NCBI RefSeq assembly: GCF_963668215.1
Contig: NZ_OY764190.1
Coordinates: 2,542,001 to 2,606,000, forward strand
Direction of reading: 5' to 3'
Source: an uncultured Desulfosarcina sp.
Lineage (GTDB): Bacteria > Desulfobacterota > Desulfobacteria > Desulfobacterales > Desulfosarcinaceae
Length of the DNA: 64,000 bases
Positions 16,821-26,249 of this stretch are shown one piece after another; position 1 is the stretch's first letter; each line of letters opens with the position of its first letter. Both the position numbers and the translations under genes were made by a program. The notes beneath the pieces were generated by a model. It saw only the letters and a list, made by a program, of their open reading frames with translations. It did no database searches and was not told where the DNA came from.

Positions 16821-16991
16821 TGGTATCCATCCGTGAATGGCCAATTTGCCCGATATCTTTGTTGCGCGAAAAATTTTATCCTCGAAATATCAACTATATG
16901 CACCCCAAGGGCATTTCCTTCGGGCATCTGTGGTAAAATTTTTCGTGCGCCTCGATCTCGACCAAATTCGCCTATTCACGGACGGACACCA
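16821..16991. repeat. Large imperfect palindrome (about 80-bp arms)
   Basis: Left arm begins TGGTATCCATCCGTGAATGG; the right arm, read on the other strand, begins TGGTGTCCGTCCGTGAATAG. The arms stay similar through CGAAAAATTTTA. It lies directly before cydA, so it could be a MITE-like insertion or influence cydA expression. Confidence 0.6.
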
Positions 16992-17099
16992 CGTGGGTTC
17001 TCAACGATGGCAAACGGCGGTTCAATTTTCATAATAAAGAGCGTTGCCGCAAAGTCAAGCCAAACGGGAACCAGGGCAATCGAGGGCGAAGAAATGCTT

Positions 17100-17278
17100 T
17101 TTATCACCCCTAACCCCGACCCTCAATGCTGTTGACTTAATTCAGTCAACAGCATTGGCTCCGTTCAGATCGGGGATATATACCGGCTACTGCCCGCTTT
17201 TCATGGTTGCTTACGCGATTGCCGATTGGCGCTCCCTCGCCCCTCAAGGGGAGAGGGGCGGGGTGAGGGGTGATAAAA
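17100..17278. repeat. Inverted repeat block with 9-bp hairpin inside
   Basis: TTTATCACCCCTAACCCC on the left is mirrored by GGGGTGAGGGGTGATAAA on the right. The hairpin CTGTTGACT/AGTCAACAG (17129-17152) and a CCCCT/AGGGG stem sit inside. C/G-rich repeats of this look are common intergenic elements in proteobacteria. No coding content. Confidence 0.55.
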
Positions 17279-17368
17279 TCCGACGTTATTCCAAATGAAT
17301 AAGGTGTTTATCGATCATGCCCCCTCATCCTGTCCTTCTCCCCCGTGGGGAGAAGGAACCTGCACCGG

Positions 17369-18868
17369 TTACTTCACCGTTTGCATGGTACTTTGAGCAG
17401 TTCCCGGCTGACACTCGTGATCATGGCTGCTAACCTGCGGGGCCTTTTCGGGCAGGGCCTGAAGGACACCGGCGATAAAGGCGTCCGTGTCCCATGCCGA
17501 GCGCTCGGATGTGGCCCCGAAGCGCACCAGTACCACATTTCTGGACGGAATCACGATTACTTTCTGCTCTTGGAACCCCTGGGCCGCATAGGCATCCACG
17601 GGGGCATGGGGCCACAGCCGGTCATCGGGGTTTCCCGGGGCGCCGGCATTGAGCCAGAACAGCGCGCCGTATTCTCCCCTGGGGGCCTTGGGCGTGGGGG
17701 TGGTGGAGTATTGCACCCAGCCTTCGGGCAGCACGCGCTCGCCGTTCCACACGCCGTCCTGAAGGTAGAGCAGGCCGAAACGGGCCCAATCCCTGACGGT
17801 AGCAACCGCGTAGGAGGAGCCCACGAAGGTTCCCGACGGATCCGGCTCCAGCACCAGGCTGGTCATGCCGATGCGGTCGAACAGGTTTTCGTGGAAAAAT
17901 TGGTAGTCGTTCGGAGCCGTTTTTTCGGCTTCATAGCGCACGATGCGGGCGATGATGTTGGCGGTGCCCGAAGAGTAATTCCATTTTTGGTCCGGTGGTG
18001 TTTCCAGGTGGCTCTGGGCGGCAAAGGCGCCGAAGTCGTGGGACCTGAAAAGCATGTCGGTAATATCTGCAAGGGGCCCATACCGTTCTTCGAATGCCAG
18101 ACCGCTGCTCATGCGCATCAGCTGATCCAGGGTAATTTCGTGCCTGGGATCGTCGGGGTCGCGCCATTCGGGAACCGGTGCCGGATCTTCTAATACCAGG
18201 CGTCCCTGGCCCACCAGCAGGCCCACCAGGGAGTTGGTAACGCTTTTGCTCATGGACCAGCCCAGCATGGGCATATCCGGGCCGAATCCAGGTGCGTAGC
18301 GCTCGGTGATCAATTGCCCTTCGTAGACCACGGCAACGGCCCGGGTCTGGCGCAGCTGGTTGCCACCGGGTTCGGCAAACGCTTCGTCCAGGGCCTTATT
18401 CAGCTTGCTCGCGTTCACTCCCAGGGATCTCGGGTCCACAGGTTCACCGCTGCCCAAAGGCCAGGGCTGATCCGGCGTCAACTCAGGTTTCATATCGTTG
18501 TCGTCGGGCTGGTAGAAGTGTTGCCGGCGCAAGGCCGCCTCGGCCGTATCGGTCATCAGGGTGCATCCGCATCCTTCCCGGTAGACCGCTTTGGCGGTGA
18601 AGGCCGTAAAGGCCGTGGCGGTGACGGTGCGATTGGTTGGATTGATTTTCCAGCGGACGACTTTGGTTAACGGATTGACCGGCTTGATGTCTTCGACGAA
18701 AACGGTTTGCGGATCACGCCCGGACAGAAAGGTGCTGGTGCACAGGTACTTGGCCACATATCCGGTTCCGATGGGCATGGCCTTGACCAAGAACCATCCG
18801 GCGGCTACGACCAGGAGGACAGCTATCCCGACCATCACGGTCAGAATGCGTTGCAGACCCTGCTTCAT
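17369..18868 (-). CDS. Membrane-anchored serine hydrolase (beta-lactamase / class C PBP fold)
   Basis: 499 residues. An N-terminal membrane helix (about residues 8-30) probably anchors it facing the periplasm. The catalytic fold runs from about residue 150: the nucleophile motif S205-M-S-K208 and the tyrosine motif YSS at 298-300. Proteins of this family include esterases, D-aminopeptidases and PBP-like enzymes, and the substrate cannot be told from sequence. A cysteine pair GCGC lies near residue 100 in the linker. It stands alone, with the YbaK gene 27 bases upstream on the same strand. Confidence 0.85.
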   Translation of the reverse strand: MKQGLQRILTVMVGIAVLLVVAAGWFLVKAMPIGTGYVAKYLCTSTFLSGRDPQTVFVEDIKPVNPLTKVVRWKINPTNRTVTATAFTAFTAKAVYREGCGCTLMTDTAEAALRRQHFYQPDDNDMKPELTPDQPWPLGSGEPVDPRSLGVNASKLNKALDEAFAEPGGNQLRQTRAVAVVYEGQLITERYAPGFGPDMPMLGWSMSKSVTNSLVGLLVGQGRLVLEDPAPVPEWRDPDDPRHEITLDQLMRMSSGLAFEERYGPLADITDMLFRSHDFGAFAAQSHLETPPDQKWNYSSGTANIIARIVRYEAEKTAPNDYQFFHENLFDRIGMTSLVLEPDPSGTFVGSSYAVATVRDWARFGLLYLQDGVWNGERVLPEGWVQYSTTPTPKAPRGEYGALFWLNAGAPGNPDDRLWPHAPVDAYAAQGFQEQKVIVIPSRNVVLVRFGATSERSAWDTDAFIAGVLQALPEKAPQVSSHDHECQPGTAQSTMQTVK

Positions 18869-18895
18869 TTCAGATCCTTTTTCGCATGCAAGGGT

Positions 18896-19378
18896 TCACT
18901 CGGACAGTTCAACCCAGCGGCCGCCCGTCAACGGTTCCAGGTCGTCGGGTTTCAATTGAAACAGGGCGAAAGGTGTTCCGGCGGCGGCCCAGATGGTGGC
19001 GTGCCGCTTCAGGTCCGGATCCAGAAGGGTCGGCAGCGGGTGGGTGTGGCCGGCCGGCGGCACACCGCCGATGGCAAAGCCCACTTTTTCCTTGACGTAA
19101 TTGCCGTCGGCCCGGCCGAGTTTCAACCCCGTCGCGGCCTGGATTTTCTTGAGATCCACCCGATTGGCTCCCGAAGCGACCACCAAAACGGGATCGCCGG
19201 TCGATTTGTCCTTGAAGACCAGCGATTTGGCGATTTGTCCGACCTGGCAGCCCACGCTCTCGGCCGCCTCCTTGGCTGTCCGCGTGGAGCCGGGCAGTTC
19301 CTGCACCTCGAAAACGAACCCTTTGGCAGAGAGGAATTCCTGAACGCGCCGGGCACTGTCGCGCAACTGATTCGGCAT
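18896..19378 (-). CDS. YbaK/ProX-type aminoacyl-tRNA deacylase
   Basis: 160 residues from ATG 19378, preceded by GGAAGAG. The family motifs are VGCQVGQIAKSLVFK near residue 50, the conserved lysine in IAKSL, and GFAIGGVPPAGH in the centre. Proteins of this family hydrolyse mischarged tRNA, such as Cys- or Ala-tRNA(Pro). Which tRNA is used here is not visible. Same strand as the preceding hydrolase and possibly co-transcribed. Confidence 0.88.
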   Translation of the reverse strand: MPNQLRDSARRVQEFLSAKGFVFEVQELPGSTRTAKEAAESVGCQVGQIAKSLVFKDKSTGDPVLVVASGANRVDLKKIQAATGLKLGRADGNYVKEKVGFAIGGVPPAGHTHPLPTLLDPDLKRHATIWAAAGTPFALFQLKPDDLEPLTGGRWVELSE

Positions 19379-19407
19379 GGTTTCTCTTCCTTTAATCAAT
19401 CAACCAT

Positions 19408-19752
19408 TCAACCAAAAAAACAACCATACGTATCTTTTCCGATGGCTTCAATCAAGGTCTCAATATTTTTATCTTCGTTGCAGGGCTCGTATATCTGCCA
19501 TTTCCCGCTGATACGCATCCAATACAGTTTCCATCGTCTGGTGCTTTTCACATATCTGAATCTGGCAATATCCAAAGCTATCCACCCTTCGTGCTTTCCC
19601 CTGCGGTTGCGTTCTTCCGAAACAATGACATTCTGTCCCTCGACCCGGTAGCGATAGCGCAATTGGTCCCGCGCCCGTTCCGGGACCCGGTTGCGGAAAA
19701 AGGTTCCAACCAGCTTGTCGATGCGTTTGAGTTCGAATTCCGAAAATGACAT
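19408..19752 (-). CDS. DUF3024-like small protein
   Basis: 114 residues. The pattern ERARDQLRYRYRVEGQNVIV, then IARFRYVKSTRRWKLYWMR and WQIYEPC, matches the DUF3024 family as remembered: small basic proteins with conserved Trp/Tyr, of unknown function. 29 bases upstream of the YbaK gene on the same strand. Confidence 0.65.
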   Translation of the reverse strand: MSFSEFELKRIDKLVGTFFRNRVPERARDQLRYRYRVEGQNVIVSEERNRRGKHEGWIALDIARFRYVKSTRRWKLYWMRISGKWQIYEPCNEDKNIETLIEAIGKDTYGCFFG

Positions 19753-19811
19753 GAGATGCCACTCCTTATTTTTGACACGGGCTTGCCCGATGATCGATCC
19801 AGGGAACGGTT

Positions 19812-20303
19812 TCAGGCGATTGTCGTGTAAAGCCTGTCGAGGGCCTTTTCAACGGCGCTTCTGTTCTTGGCGGATTTCAGCCATTTGGGCAGACGGCTGG
19901 CGAGACTCTGATTGGACCAGCCGTGCGTGGGATCGCAGAGCCGCTTGCGCAGCCCGGCCCGAACGAAATCGCGAAGCCAGTCGAGGTGGTTCTGGTTATA
20001 GGCCCACAACACTTCGCCGCAGCATTCGGTTTGCAGCCACAGGGGAAAATGAAAGTACCAGTCCACCGGCGCGCCAATGGAAACCCGTCCATTTTCAAAG
20101 TGGTCCAGGTTGGTCGCGTAAAGCACGGAGCCTTCGTGTCGATCCTGCCATCCGCTGGATTTGCCGCAGCGGGTGCAGCTGAAGCGGGCACGGCCTCCCC
20201 CTTCGGGCTGCACCACAGCCATTTTTGTGCAGTTGGGGCATCTGACCAGAAACCTGTCGGCGATGTTCCAGATGGTATATCCATTGTCGATATGGGTGTG
20301 CAT
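19812..20303 (-). CDS. Zinc-ribbon protein of unknown function
   Basis: 163 residues. A zinc ribbon is formed by CPNC (about residue 22) and CTRC (about 43), with a further CC in LWLQTECCGEVLWAYN. The rest is Trp-rich and helical (NQNHLDWLRDFVRAGLRKRL). Likely binds zinc and perhaps nucleic acid or protein. No neighbour points to a pathway. Confidence 0.65.
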   Translation of the reverse strand: MHTHIDNGYTIWNIADRFLVRCPNCTKMAVVQPEGGGRARFSCTRCGKSSGWQDRHEGSVLYATNLDHFENGRVSIGAPVDWYFHFPLWLQTECCGEVLWAYNQNHLDWLRDFVRAGLRKRLCDPTHGWSNQSLASRLPKWLKSAKNRSAVEKALDRLYTTIA

Positions 20304-20329
20304 GTTGCCGTCGTCGAAGCCGGATCGGT

Positions 20330-20707
20330 TTATTTCATTTTCTCCTTGAAGTAGGCCAGGGCTTTGAGAACGAAGCGCGCATAGGCGCCGGCCTGTCCGC
20401 CGCCCATTTCGATGGCCACATCGATGGTTTCGTAGATTTCCTCATCGGTCGCTCCGGCCTGCAGCGCCTGATCGAGATGCCATTCCATGCAGGGTTCGCA
20501 CTTCGTGACGATGGAGATGGACAGGGCCATCAGCTCTTTTGTCTTCTTGCTCAGCGCTCCGTCACCAAAGGCTTTTGACTCCAATTCAAGAAACGGCTTA
20601 TAGGTTTTTACGTTGTCGAGAAACTGCAGGTGCAGCTTCTTGCGATCTTCGATGCTCTGTTCAATTTTTTTATAGCTCAAATCGGACATTGGATTTTTCG
20701 CTTTCAT
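20330..20707 (-). CDS. Carboxymuconolactone-decarboxylase-family (AhpD-like) protein
   Basis: 125 residues. The family core KTKELMALSISIVTKCEPCMEWHLDQALQAG contains the CxxC pair and the following histidine that act in AhpD-type disulfide reductases, then EEIYETIDVAIEMGG. It may be a thiol-dependent peroxide-defence protein. The start may be ATG 20707 or ATG 20689; neither has a strong ribosome site. Confidence 0.85.
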   Translation of the reverse strand: MKAKNPMSDLSYKKIEQSIEDRKKLHLQFLDNVKTYKPFLELESKAFGDGALSKKTKELMALSISIVTKCEPCMEWHLDQALQAGATDEEIYETIDVAIEMGGGQAGAYARFVLKALAYFKEKMK

Positions 20708-20974
20708 TTCCCATTTTGCGGAACCAATCCGTCATCGATCGGCTGCAGACTTTCATAGCTTAACAGGCAATGCAGGCACAGTCAAAGCCGCTTCTCGCCG
20801 ATGCGCGAAATGGACTGTTTCGACCGGCTTTATCGACCGATTGACAGGCTGATTATAATTTGCTCAAATTGTACAACGTTGCCTGAAAATTGCGGATTGA
20901 ATCTTTCGGAAGTTATGGGAACGACATGTACGTTGTCTATTCAAAAACAAGCGGTGCTATAGGTTGATACCACC

Positions 20975-22192
20975 ATGCAGATTCCTTCACTCATTTATCT
21001 GGAGCGGTATCGCAACGAAGGCACCCGGACCTACAGCAGCCACGCGGCAACTACCGAAGCCAGGGAGGACTACCGGCCGGACAGTAACCGGGATCGGTTC
21101 GACCTGCCCCTGTTCGCGGTGCCCCGCGAACAGATGCTCGTCTATACGGCCAACCCTTCTGCGGACCTGTCCGCCGTTTACCTCGACGACGACAAGGCGA
21201 TGTTCGCCATTCATCCCCAGGTCCTGGATGCCTGCCCGCAAGATCCATACGTCCAGCGGACCCTGAACCTGTGCACCGGACGCGGGAGTTTGCCCGTGAC
21301 GCCCAGCTCTTCCACCCGGACGCTTTTTGCGGTCGATCGGCAGCCACCGCACGCCCTCAAGGTTCACTTCCCCTTCAGGGTTTCACGGTATGACCGCAGG
21401 ATGCGCCATGAGGTGCTCGAACAGGCCATCAACGTCTCACGGGAACTGGAGGCGGGTATCGGTCTTCTGGATCCGCGTTTCGCCTTTTTACGGGAAGTCA
21501 TCGCCGTCTGCCATCCCAACCTTGACGTCGGATCGGCCCGCGAGGAAAATTGGGGTTGCCTTATCCGGGATATGCGGCCATTTCCCGCTACGCGCGGCAG
21601 CACCCGCCTTGTCCCCGGATTCGCTCTTTATGGCCGGGATTTCTATGATCCCGAAACGCCCTTTCTGCTGACCGACCTGATCGGCGACGGCGATCCGCTC
21701 CTCTTCGTGCTGGAAAACATTATGCTGCCCATCATCCATCACTGGGTGGCGTGTTTTCTTCATTTCGGCTATCTGCTCGAGCCCCATGGCCAGAATGTTA
21801 TTTTCGAAGTCAGGAAAGATAATCTAATTTCAAGGATCGTTCACCGCGATCTCAGTGTGGGCATCGACATGCGCCGGAGACGGGACATCGGGCTGTCCGA
21901 CAGCCAGCTCAACGGCTACAACCGTATGGAGCATGACAAATTCCACAGCATTGTCTACGACCGCTTCATGGGCAGTCATTTCTTCGATCGGCTGGTGGAC
22001 GTCTGCCTGGATCATTACGAGGGGTTGTGCCGGGAGGACTTCACCCGGCCCTGCAAAGAGGCGTTCGCCAGCATTTTCCCCGAACACCGCAAGTACTTCC
22101 CCGCCACGGTCTGGTACTTCAGCGAGTCTCGAGACCGGTTTAACAAGCCCTTTTATGAGGATACAGGACTGGCTCCCGACTGGCGGCCCTGA
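20975..22192 (+). CDS. Short IucA/IucC-like (NIS siderophore synthetase family) protein
   Basis: 405 residues, against about 580-620 for typical NRPS-independent siderophore synthetases. The segment LKVHFPFRVSRYDRRM matches the family's ATP/citrate-binding entry. LFHFGYLLEPHGQNV-like residues (FGYLLEPHGQNVIFEV) match the conserved E.HxQN block, followed by HRDLSVG. The enzymes adenylate a carboxylate and join it to an amine. No other siderophore or transport gene is adjacent, and the protein is about 200 residues short, so its activity is uncertain. Convergent with the next gene. Confidence 0.65.
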   Translation: MQIPSLIYLERYRNEGTRTYSSHAATTEAREDYRPDSNRDRFDLPLFAVPREQMLVYTANPSADLSAVYLDDDKAMFAIHPQVLDACPQDPYVQRTLNLCTGRGSLPVTPSSSTRTLFAVDRQPPHALKVHFPFRVSRYDRRMRHEVLEQAINVSRELEAGIGLLDPRFAFLREVIAVCHPNLDVGSAREENWGCLIRDMRPFPATRGSTRLVPGFALYGRDFYDPETPFLLTDLIGDGDPLLFVLENIMLPIIHHWVACFLHFGYLLEPHGQNVIFEVRKDNLISRIVHRDLSVGIDMRRRRDIGLSDSQLNGYNRMEHDKFHSIVYDRFMGSHFFDRLVDVCLDHYEGLCREDFTRPCKEAFASIFPEHRKYFPATVWYFSESRDRFNKPFYEDTGLAPDWRP

Positions 22193-22213
22193 ACATACCT
22201 TTTTAGGAGTTCG

Positions 22214-22996
22214 TCAGTTCTTCAGGTCGGCGTATTTCTCTTTCAGTGCGTCCAGCTTTCCTTCGGCCTTCAGTGCATCGAGGGCCTCCTGGAATTTGGC
22301 GACAATCCATTGCGGGGCGTTTTTATGGAAGGCATAATACAGATCGCTTGAAGCCAGCGTGAAAACGCTTTCGTAGTCGAACGTATCGATATCTCCCCGG
22401 CCGGCGAACAGACTGAACGTCTCCCAGCTCATCGCGACCATATCGACCCTGCCGGCTTTCAACATTTTGATGCTATTGGCATACGCCGAAGTTCTTTCGA
22501 GCCGTTCTTTTTGGATGCCAAGGTCGACCAAAAACTGCTCTCCGACATCGTCGATGACCGTGCCGTACGTATAGTTCAGCAAGTCATCCTGTGAATCGAA
22601 TTTCAAGTGCCGACTCTTTTTGGCGATCAGTTCCCAGTGGTTCTGAATAACGGGGCCGACCCATTTGAACAGTGACTCCCGTTGCGGCGTTCGGGAAGTC
22701 AAAAAGAGAATCGCGTTTTCCTCTTTCTGGGCGAAGCGGTAGCCCCTGGCCCACGGGACGATTTCGATATCGGCTCGCCCCTGGTTCGAGCCGACGCGTT
22801 TGAGCAGATCGACGAGAAGATCGACCGAGATTCCCTGAAGGGTGTCGTCTTTCAGGAATTGATAAGGAATCCAGTGCTCGGTCATGATGTGAAAAGCCGG
22901 CATGGGTTCATCCGCGGCTATCGTTCCCGCAAACGCCGTGATGAAAAACACTCCCAGACCAACAATGAAAATATTCTTTTTCATAGCGTTCGCCAT
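22214..22996 (-). CDS. Periplasmic solute-binding protein, family 3 (amino-acid type)
   Basis: 260 residues with a signal peptide (MKKNIFIVGLGVFFITAFAG...AADE). The body is the SBP_bac_3 fold: LQGISVDLLVDLLKRVG early, YTYGTVIDDVGEQFL in the middle, MLKAGRVDMVAMSWET, and a closing helix ALKAEGKLDALKEKYADL. No permease or ATPase is nearby, so it may work with a distant ABC transporter or as a sensor. ATG 22984 is an alternative start. Confidence 0.8.
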   Translation of the reverse strand: MANAMKKNIFIVGLGVFFITAFAGTIAADEPMPAFHIMTEHWIPYQFLKDDTLQGISVDLLVDLLKRVGSNQGRADIEIVPWARGYRFAQKEENAILFLTSRTPQRESLFKWVGPVIQNHWELIAKKSRHLKFDSQDDLLNYTYGTVIDDVGEQFLVDLGIQKERLERTSAYANSIKMLKAGRVDMVAMSWETFSLFAGRGDIDTFDYESVFTLASSDLYYAFHKNAPQWIVAKFQEALDALKAEGKLDALKEKYADLKN

Positions 22997-23235
22997 TTCC
23001 AGTGCAGCATCAGGCAGCCCACGGAGCGACTTTCTGTCGCCGGTTTGACCGCGCGTTCAGCTGCAACTTCATATCTTCCCGTTCAACATTCGCATTCCAG
23101 ACAGATACGGCCTTCCAGCATTTCAGCATCAACGGAGTTGAAACCAATCATACAACGCGAAGGAGCGATAATACAAGGGAACAGGAGACCGCAGTGTGGT
23201 TTTTATCGAATTTTTGAGTTAAAACAGAGTGTTCA

Positions 23236-23421
23236 TTATGCCGATGGTTTGGCTTCGCTGTTCATCGGGCAACGGAAATTGACGCAATTGGGACAGCCAG
23301 TGAAATAGAGATGGACGATCCAGAGGCCCATGAAAAACAGAAGGGCCAGCAGCAAAGCGGTCGGCATTTTTGTCCGGAAGGAAAACTCGGAGAGATGATT
23401 TTTGCGTTCAGCGGTCAGCAT
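23236..23421 (-). CDS. Small membrane protein with cysteine cluster
   Basis: 61 residues. One membrane span (ALLLALLFFMGLWIVHLYF) is followed by a short tail GCPNCVNFRCPMNS that carries CxxC and a third cysteine. The start lies within the end of the upstream epimerase gene (14-base overlap), supporting coupled translation. Possibly a metal-binding or redox membrane peptide; no family recognised. Confidence 0.55.
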   Translation of the reverse strand: MLTAERKNHLSEFSFRTKMPTALLLALLFFMGLWIVHLYFTGCPNCVNFRCPMNSEAKPSA

Positions 23422-24361
23422 GGCGGCGCTTCCTTACCGTATCCTCCAGGACCTGCCGGGAGGAGAAAACCGGGACAAAGCCGAGTTCGGCCTCGGCTTT
23501 CTCCCCGCCGGCCACGAAACCATAGCGGGCGTAGTCCAGGTATCCCCGGTTGACTTCGATGCCCGGCACATGCAGGCGCCACAGCATCTCCACCAGGGGG
23601 TACAGCAACAATGCAGGCAGCGGAATAATCCGTGTCCCGAGGATGGAAGCGACTTCTTTTGTCGTCAGCGCCCCTTTTCCGACGATGTTGAAGGTGCCGG
23701 GAATTCTTTTTTCGACAGCGATCAGGCAGGCCCGGACAAAATCTTCTTCATGGACGAACTGGACCGGGGGGTTGCTTCCCAAAATGCCAGCCGTAAGGGG
23801 CTGGAAAAGCATCCGTGAGACGTAGTTGTCCACCGTGGGACCGAAGACCGTGCAAGGCCGCAGGATGGTGACCGTGATTTCCGGGTGGTCCGCGGCAAAT
23901 TTCTGGATCATCTCATCGACCCGGGCCTTGTTGTAACCATAGGCATAGCTGCGGTTGCCGCGCAGGGGATCGTTCTCCTTCAGTTCGGGCGGGTTGTCCG
24001 GATGGGCGCCGTAGGCCAGGGTGCTGCTGATGGCGACGATGTGCCGGACACCGGCATCATAGGACTTTTGCAGCACGTTGCGGGTGCCGTTGGTGTCGAT
24101 GTCGTGCATCCGGGCAAGATCGTGAATCGGTTTGACGACAAAGGCGAGATGGATCACCGTGTCAATGCGATGTTGGGACAGCACTCGATCCATGCCGGGG
24201 TCGCGGATGTCCATTTTCAAGAAGTTGCACCTGTCCGTGTCCGTTCGGGGGGCGGCGATATCCGACCCCACGATGGTGCCCACATCTTCTCTTTCGCCGA
24301 GTTCCTCGATGAGCCGGGTGCCCAGATAGCCCGAGCTTCCCGTGATGAAAATGTTGCGCAT
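23408..24361 (-). CDS. NAD-dependent epimerase/dehydratase (extended SDR family)
   Basis: 317 residues from ATG 24361, which has GGAG six bases upstream; in-frame sequence further upstream is not conserved. Nucleotide-binding motif is ITGSSGYLGTRLIEELG, and the catalytic YxxxK is YGYNKARVDE with the serine in AISSTLAYG. Acts on a nucleotide sugar or similar substrate that cannot be identified from sequence. Followed by the overlapping small membrane protein. Confidence 0.87.
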   Translation of the reverse strand: MRNIFITGSSGYLGTRLIEELGEREDVGTIVGSDIAAPRTDTDRCNFLKMDIRDPGMDRVLSQHRIDTVIHLAFVVKPIHDLARMHDIDTNGTRNVLQKSYDAGVRHIVAISSTLAYGAHPDNPPELKENDPLRGNRSYAYGYNKARVDEMIQKFAADHPEITVTILRPCTVFGPTVDNYVSRMLFQPLTAGILGSNPPVQFVHEEDFVRACLIAVEKRIPGTFNIVGKGALTTKEVASILGTRIIPLPALLLYPLVEMLWRLHVPGIEVNRGYLDYARYGFVAGGEKAEAELGFVPVFSSRQVLEDTVRKRRHADR

Positions 24362-24791
24362 ACTCGCTCCAGAACCATTCATGCGTCGTCGCCTATTGAC
24401 GGAATTGCCTGCACAGCTTGGATTCAGGTAACATCCACCAGATCTTCCAACCGGCCGAGGATGGGTGGGGCAGCGCGTAAGCCTGGACAAAAAGAACCGC
24501 TGGGAGAAAGTCCTGTTGATGATGGTTTTCATGAAATAGGGGCCGCATATCGCATTCAACTCCTATTGTAATTCTGAATAAGGTTCAAAAATATAATGTC
24601 GTTATAGTAATGGGGGCCTTTTATTGTCAAGGAAAGATAGGGGGGCGATCCCATGCCGCTGGCGATGTCGCTTAATCTGCTGGCGCGCAGTTTAGGGCAC
24701 AATCGCGGCTGGAAGAAAGAACCGGTGTTGACGGGTCGGTAAAAGGCCCAATATTGATGGTTTAGCTTCTATTCAGAAAGAAAGGTTTGCT
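24362..24791. other. Gene-free stretch
   Basis: About 430 bases between divergently transcribed epimerase and transporter genes. The promoters of both must lie here, but no clear -35/-10 pair, hairpin or repeat was recognised. Confidence 0.4.
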
Positions 24792-26210
24792 TTGACATCT
24801 ATTCCTCCCAAATCACCCACGGAACCCGTTTCCGAAAAGCAGGCTTCCCTGGAACGGTCCGCTCTTTTCGTGGCCACCTTGACCTCCTTCATGGGACCGT
24901 TCATGATTTCATCGGTCAATGTGGCCCTGCCGGCCATTCAGCACGATCTGCGGATGACGGCCGTGGAACTGGGCTGGGTGGCAACGTCGTATCTGTTGGC
25001 CATGGCCGTGGCTTTGATTCCGGCCGGCAAAATCGCCGATATCCACGGCCGAAAAAAAGTCTTCTCCATCGGCCTGGCGATTTATACCCTCGGATCGACG
25101 GCGGCGGCGTTTGCCGGCAATACGGCTGTTTTTCTTTTTTTGCGCGCTGTCCAGGGGCTGGGATCGGCCCTTTTCGTGACCACGGGAATGGCTATTGTGA
25201 CCTCGGTGTTTCCGCCCCGCAAACGCGGCCGGGCCATCGGAATCTATGTCGCGGCCGTTTATGTCGGCTTGTCCGTGGGGCCGTTTATCGGCGGCGTGAT
25301 GACAGAGCAATTCGGATGGCGCAGCATTTTTGCGGTAATGCTGCCTTTGGGGATTCTCTCCATTGCGATTACCCGCGCTTTCCTCAAGGGCGAATGGGCC
25401 GATGCGGACAGCCGTCGGCTGGACATTGCGGGGTGCCTGATCTACATCGCAGCCATTGTCGCCCTGGTTTACGGGGCGTCGATTCTGCCCTCGGCCACCG
25501 GTTGGTCTCTGGTTCCGGCCGGATTGTTCGGACTGGTCCTGTTTTTCGTGCAGCAGCGCCGGGCCCCCGAGCCCGTATTCGAGGTCAGCCTGTTCGTCGA
25601 GAACCGGACCTTCACTTTCTCCAGCCTTGCCGCTCTTTTAAACTATTCGGCCACCTTTGCCGTCACGTTCATGATGAGTCTTTACCTGCAATACATCAAA
25701 GGCATGACACCCCAGGGCGCAGGATCGATCCTGATGGCCCAGCCGGTGATCATGGCGATTTTCTCTCCCCTGGCCGGACGGCTCTCCGACCGCATCCAGC
25801 CCCGGCTGCTTGCATCCGCCGGTATGGCAATGACCGCACTGGGGATGGCCGTTTTCACGCAATTAACGCCCGGTTTCGCCCTTTCCGCCATTATCGGGAA
25901 CCTCGTTCTGCTCGGGTTCGGCTTCGCCCTTTTTTCCTCACCCAACATGAGCGCCATCATGGGGGCCGTAGATAAAAAGGACTACGGCCTGGCCTCCGGC
26001 ACGGTGGCCACCATGCGCCTGTTGGGGCAAATGACCAGCATGGCCATCGCCACCGTCGTGCTCACCTTCTTCATCGGCCATGAGGTGATCGAACCGGGAA
26101 ATTATGACCGCTTTCTGGCCAGTGCCCGGACTGTTTTTACGGTTTCGGCGTCTTTGTGCACCGTCGGGATCTTCTTTTCCATGTTCCGGGGGCGACTTCG
26201 GCAGGGATGA
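24792..26210 (+). CDS. MFS exporter, DHA2 (14-helix drug:H+ antiporter) type
   Basis: 472 residues, about 14 membrane helices. Motifs: IPAGKIADIHGRKKVF (motif A, loop 2-3), FLRAVQGLGSALFVTTG (motif B) and YVGLSVGPFIGGVMTEQFGWRSIF (motif C, antiporter type). Starts at TTG 24792 with AGAAAGG nearby. Probably expels drugs or metabolites. No regulator is adjacent. Confidence 0.87.
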   Translation: MTSIPPKSPTEPVSEKQASLERSALFVATLTSFMGPFMISSVNVALPAIQHDLRMTAVELGWVATSYLLAMAVALIPAGKIADIHGRKKVFSIGLAIYTLGSTAAAFAGNTAVFLFLRAVQGLGSALFVTTGMAIVTSVFPPRKRGRAIGIYVAAVYVGLSVGPFIGGVMTEQFGWRSIFAVMLPLGILSIAITRAFLKGEWADADSRRLDIAGCLIYIAAIVALVYGASILPSATGWSLVPAGLFGLVLFFVQQRRAPEPVFEVSLFVENRTFTFSSLAALLNYSATFAVTFMMSLYLQYIKGMTPQGAGSILMAQPVIMAIFSPLAGRLSDRIQPRLLASAGMAMTALGMAVFTQLTPGFALSAIIGNLVLLGFGFALFSSPNMSAIMGAVDKKDYGLASGTVATMRLLGQMTSMAIATVVLTFFIGHEVIEPGNYDRFLASARTVFTVSASLCTVGIFFSMFRGRLRQG

Positions 26211-26249
26211 GGCAAAAACGGCTGAGAAGCATTGTCAAAAGGCGATCAA

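Larger units (their letters stand above)
16800..17368. other. Gene-free region packed with inverted repeats
   Basis: About 570 bases with no credible gene. It holds the large palindrome 16821-16991, the inverted-repeat block 17100-17278 with an internal hairpin, and a 10-bp stem CCTTCTCCCC/GGGGAGAAGG at about 17333-17356. That last stem could end transcription of the hydrolase gene on its right, although no T-tract follows. Confidence 0.6.

Noticed and set aside
16833..17298. Short plus-strand frames between cydA and the hydrolase
   Set aside because: They lie in inverted repeats and resemble no protein.
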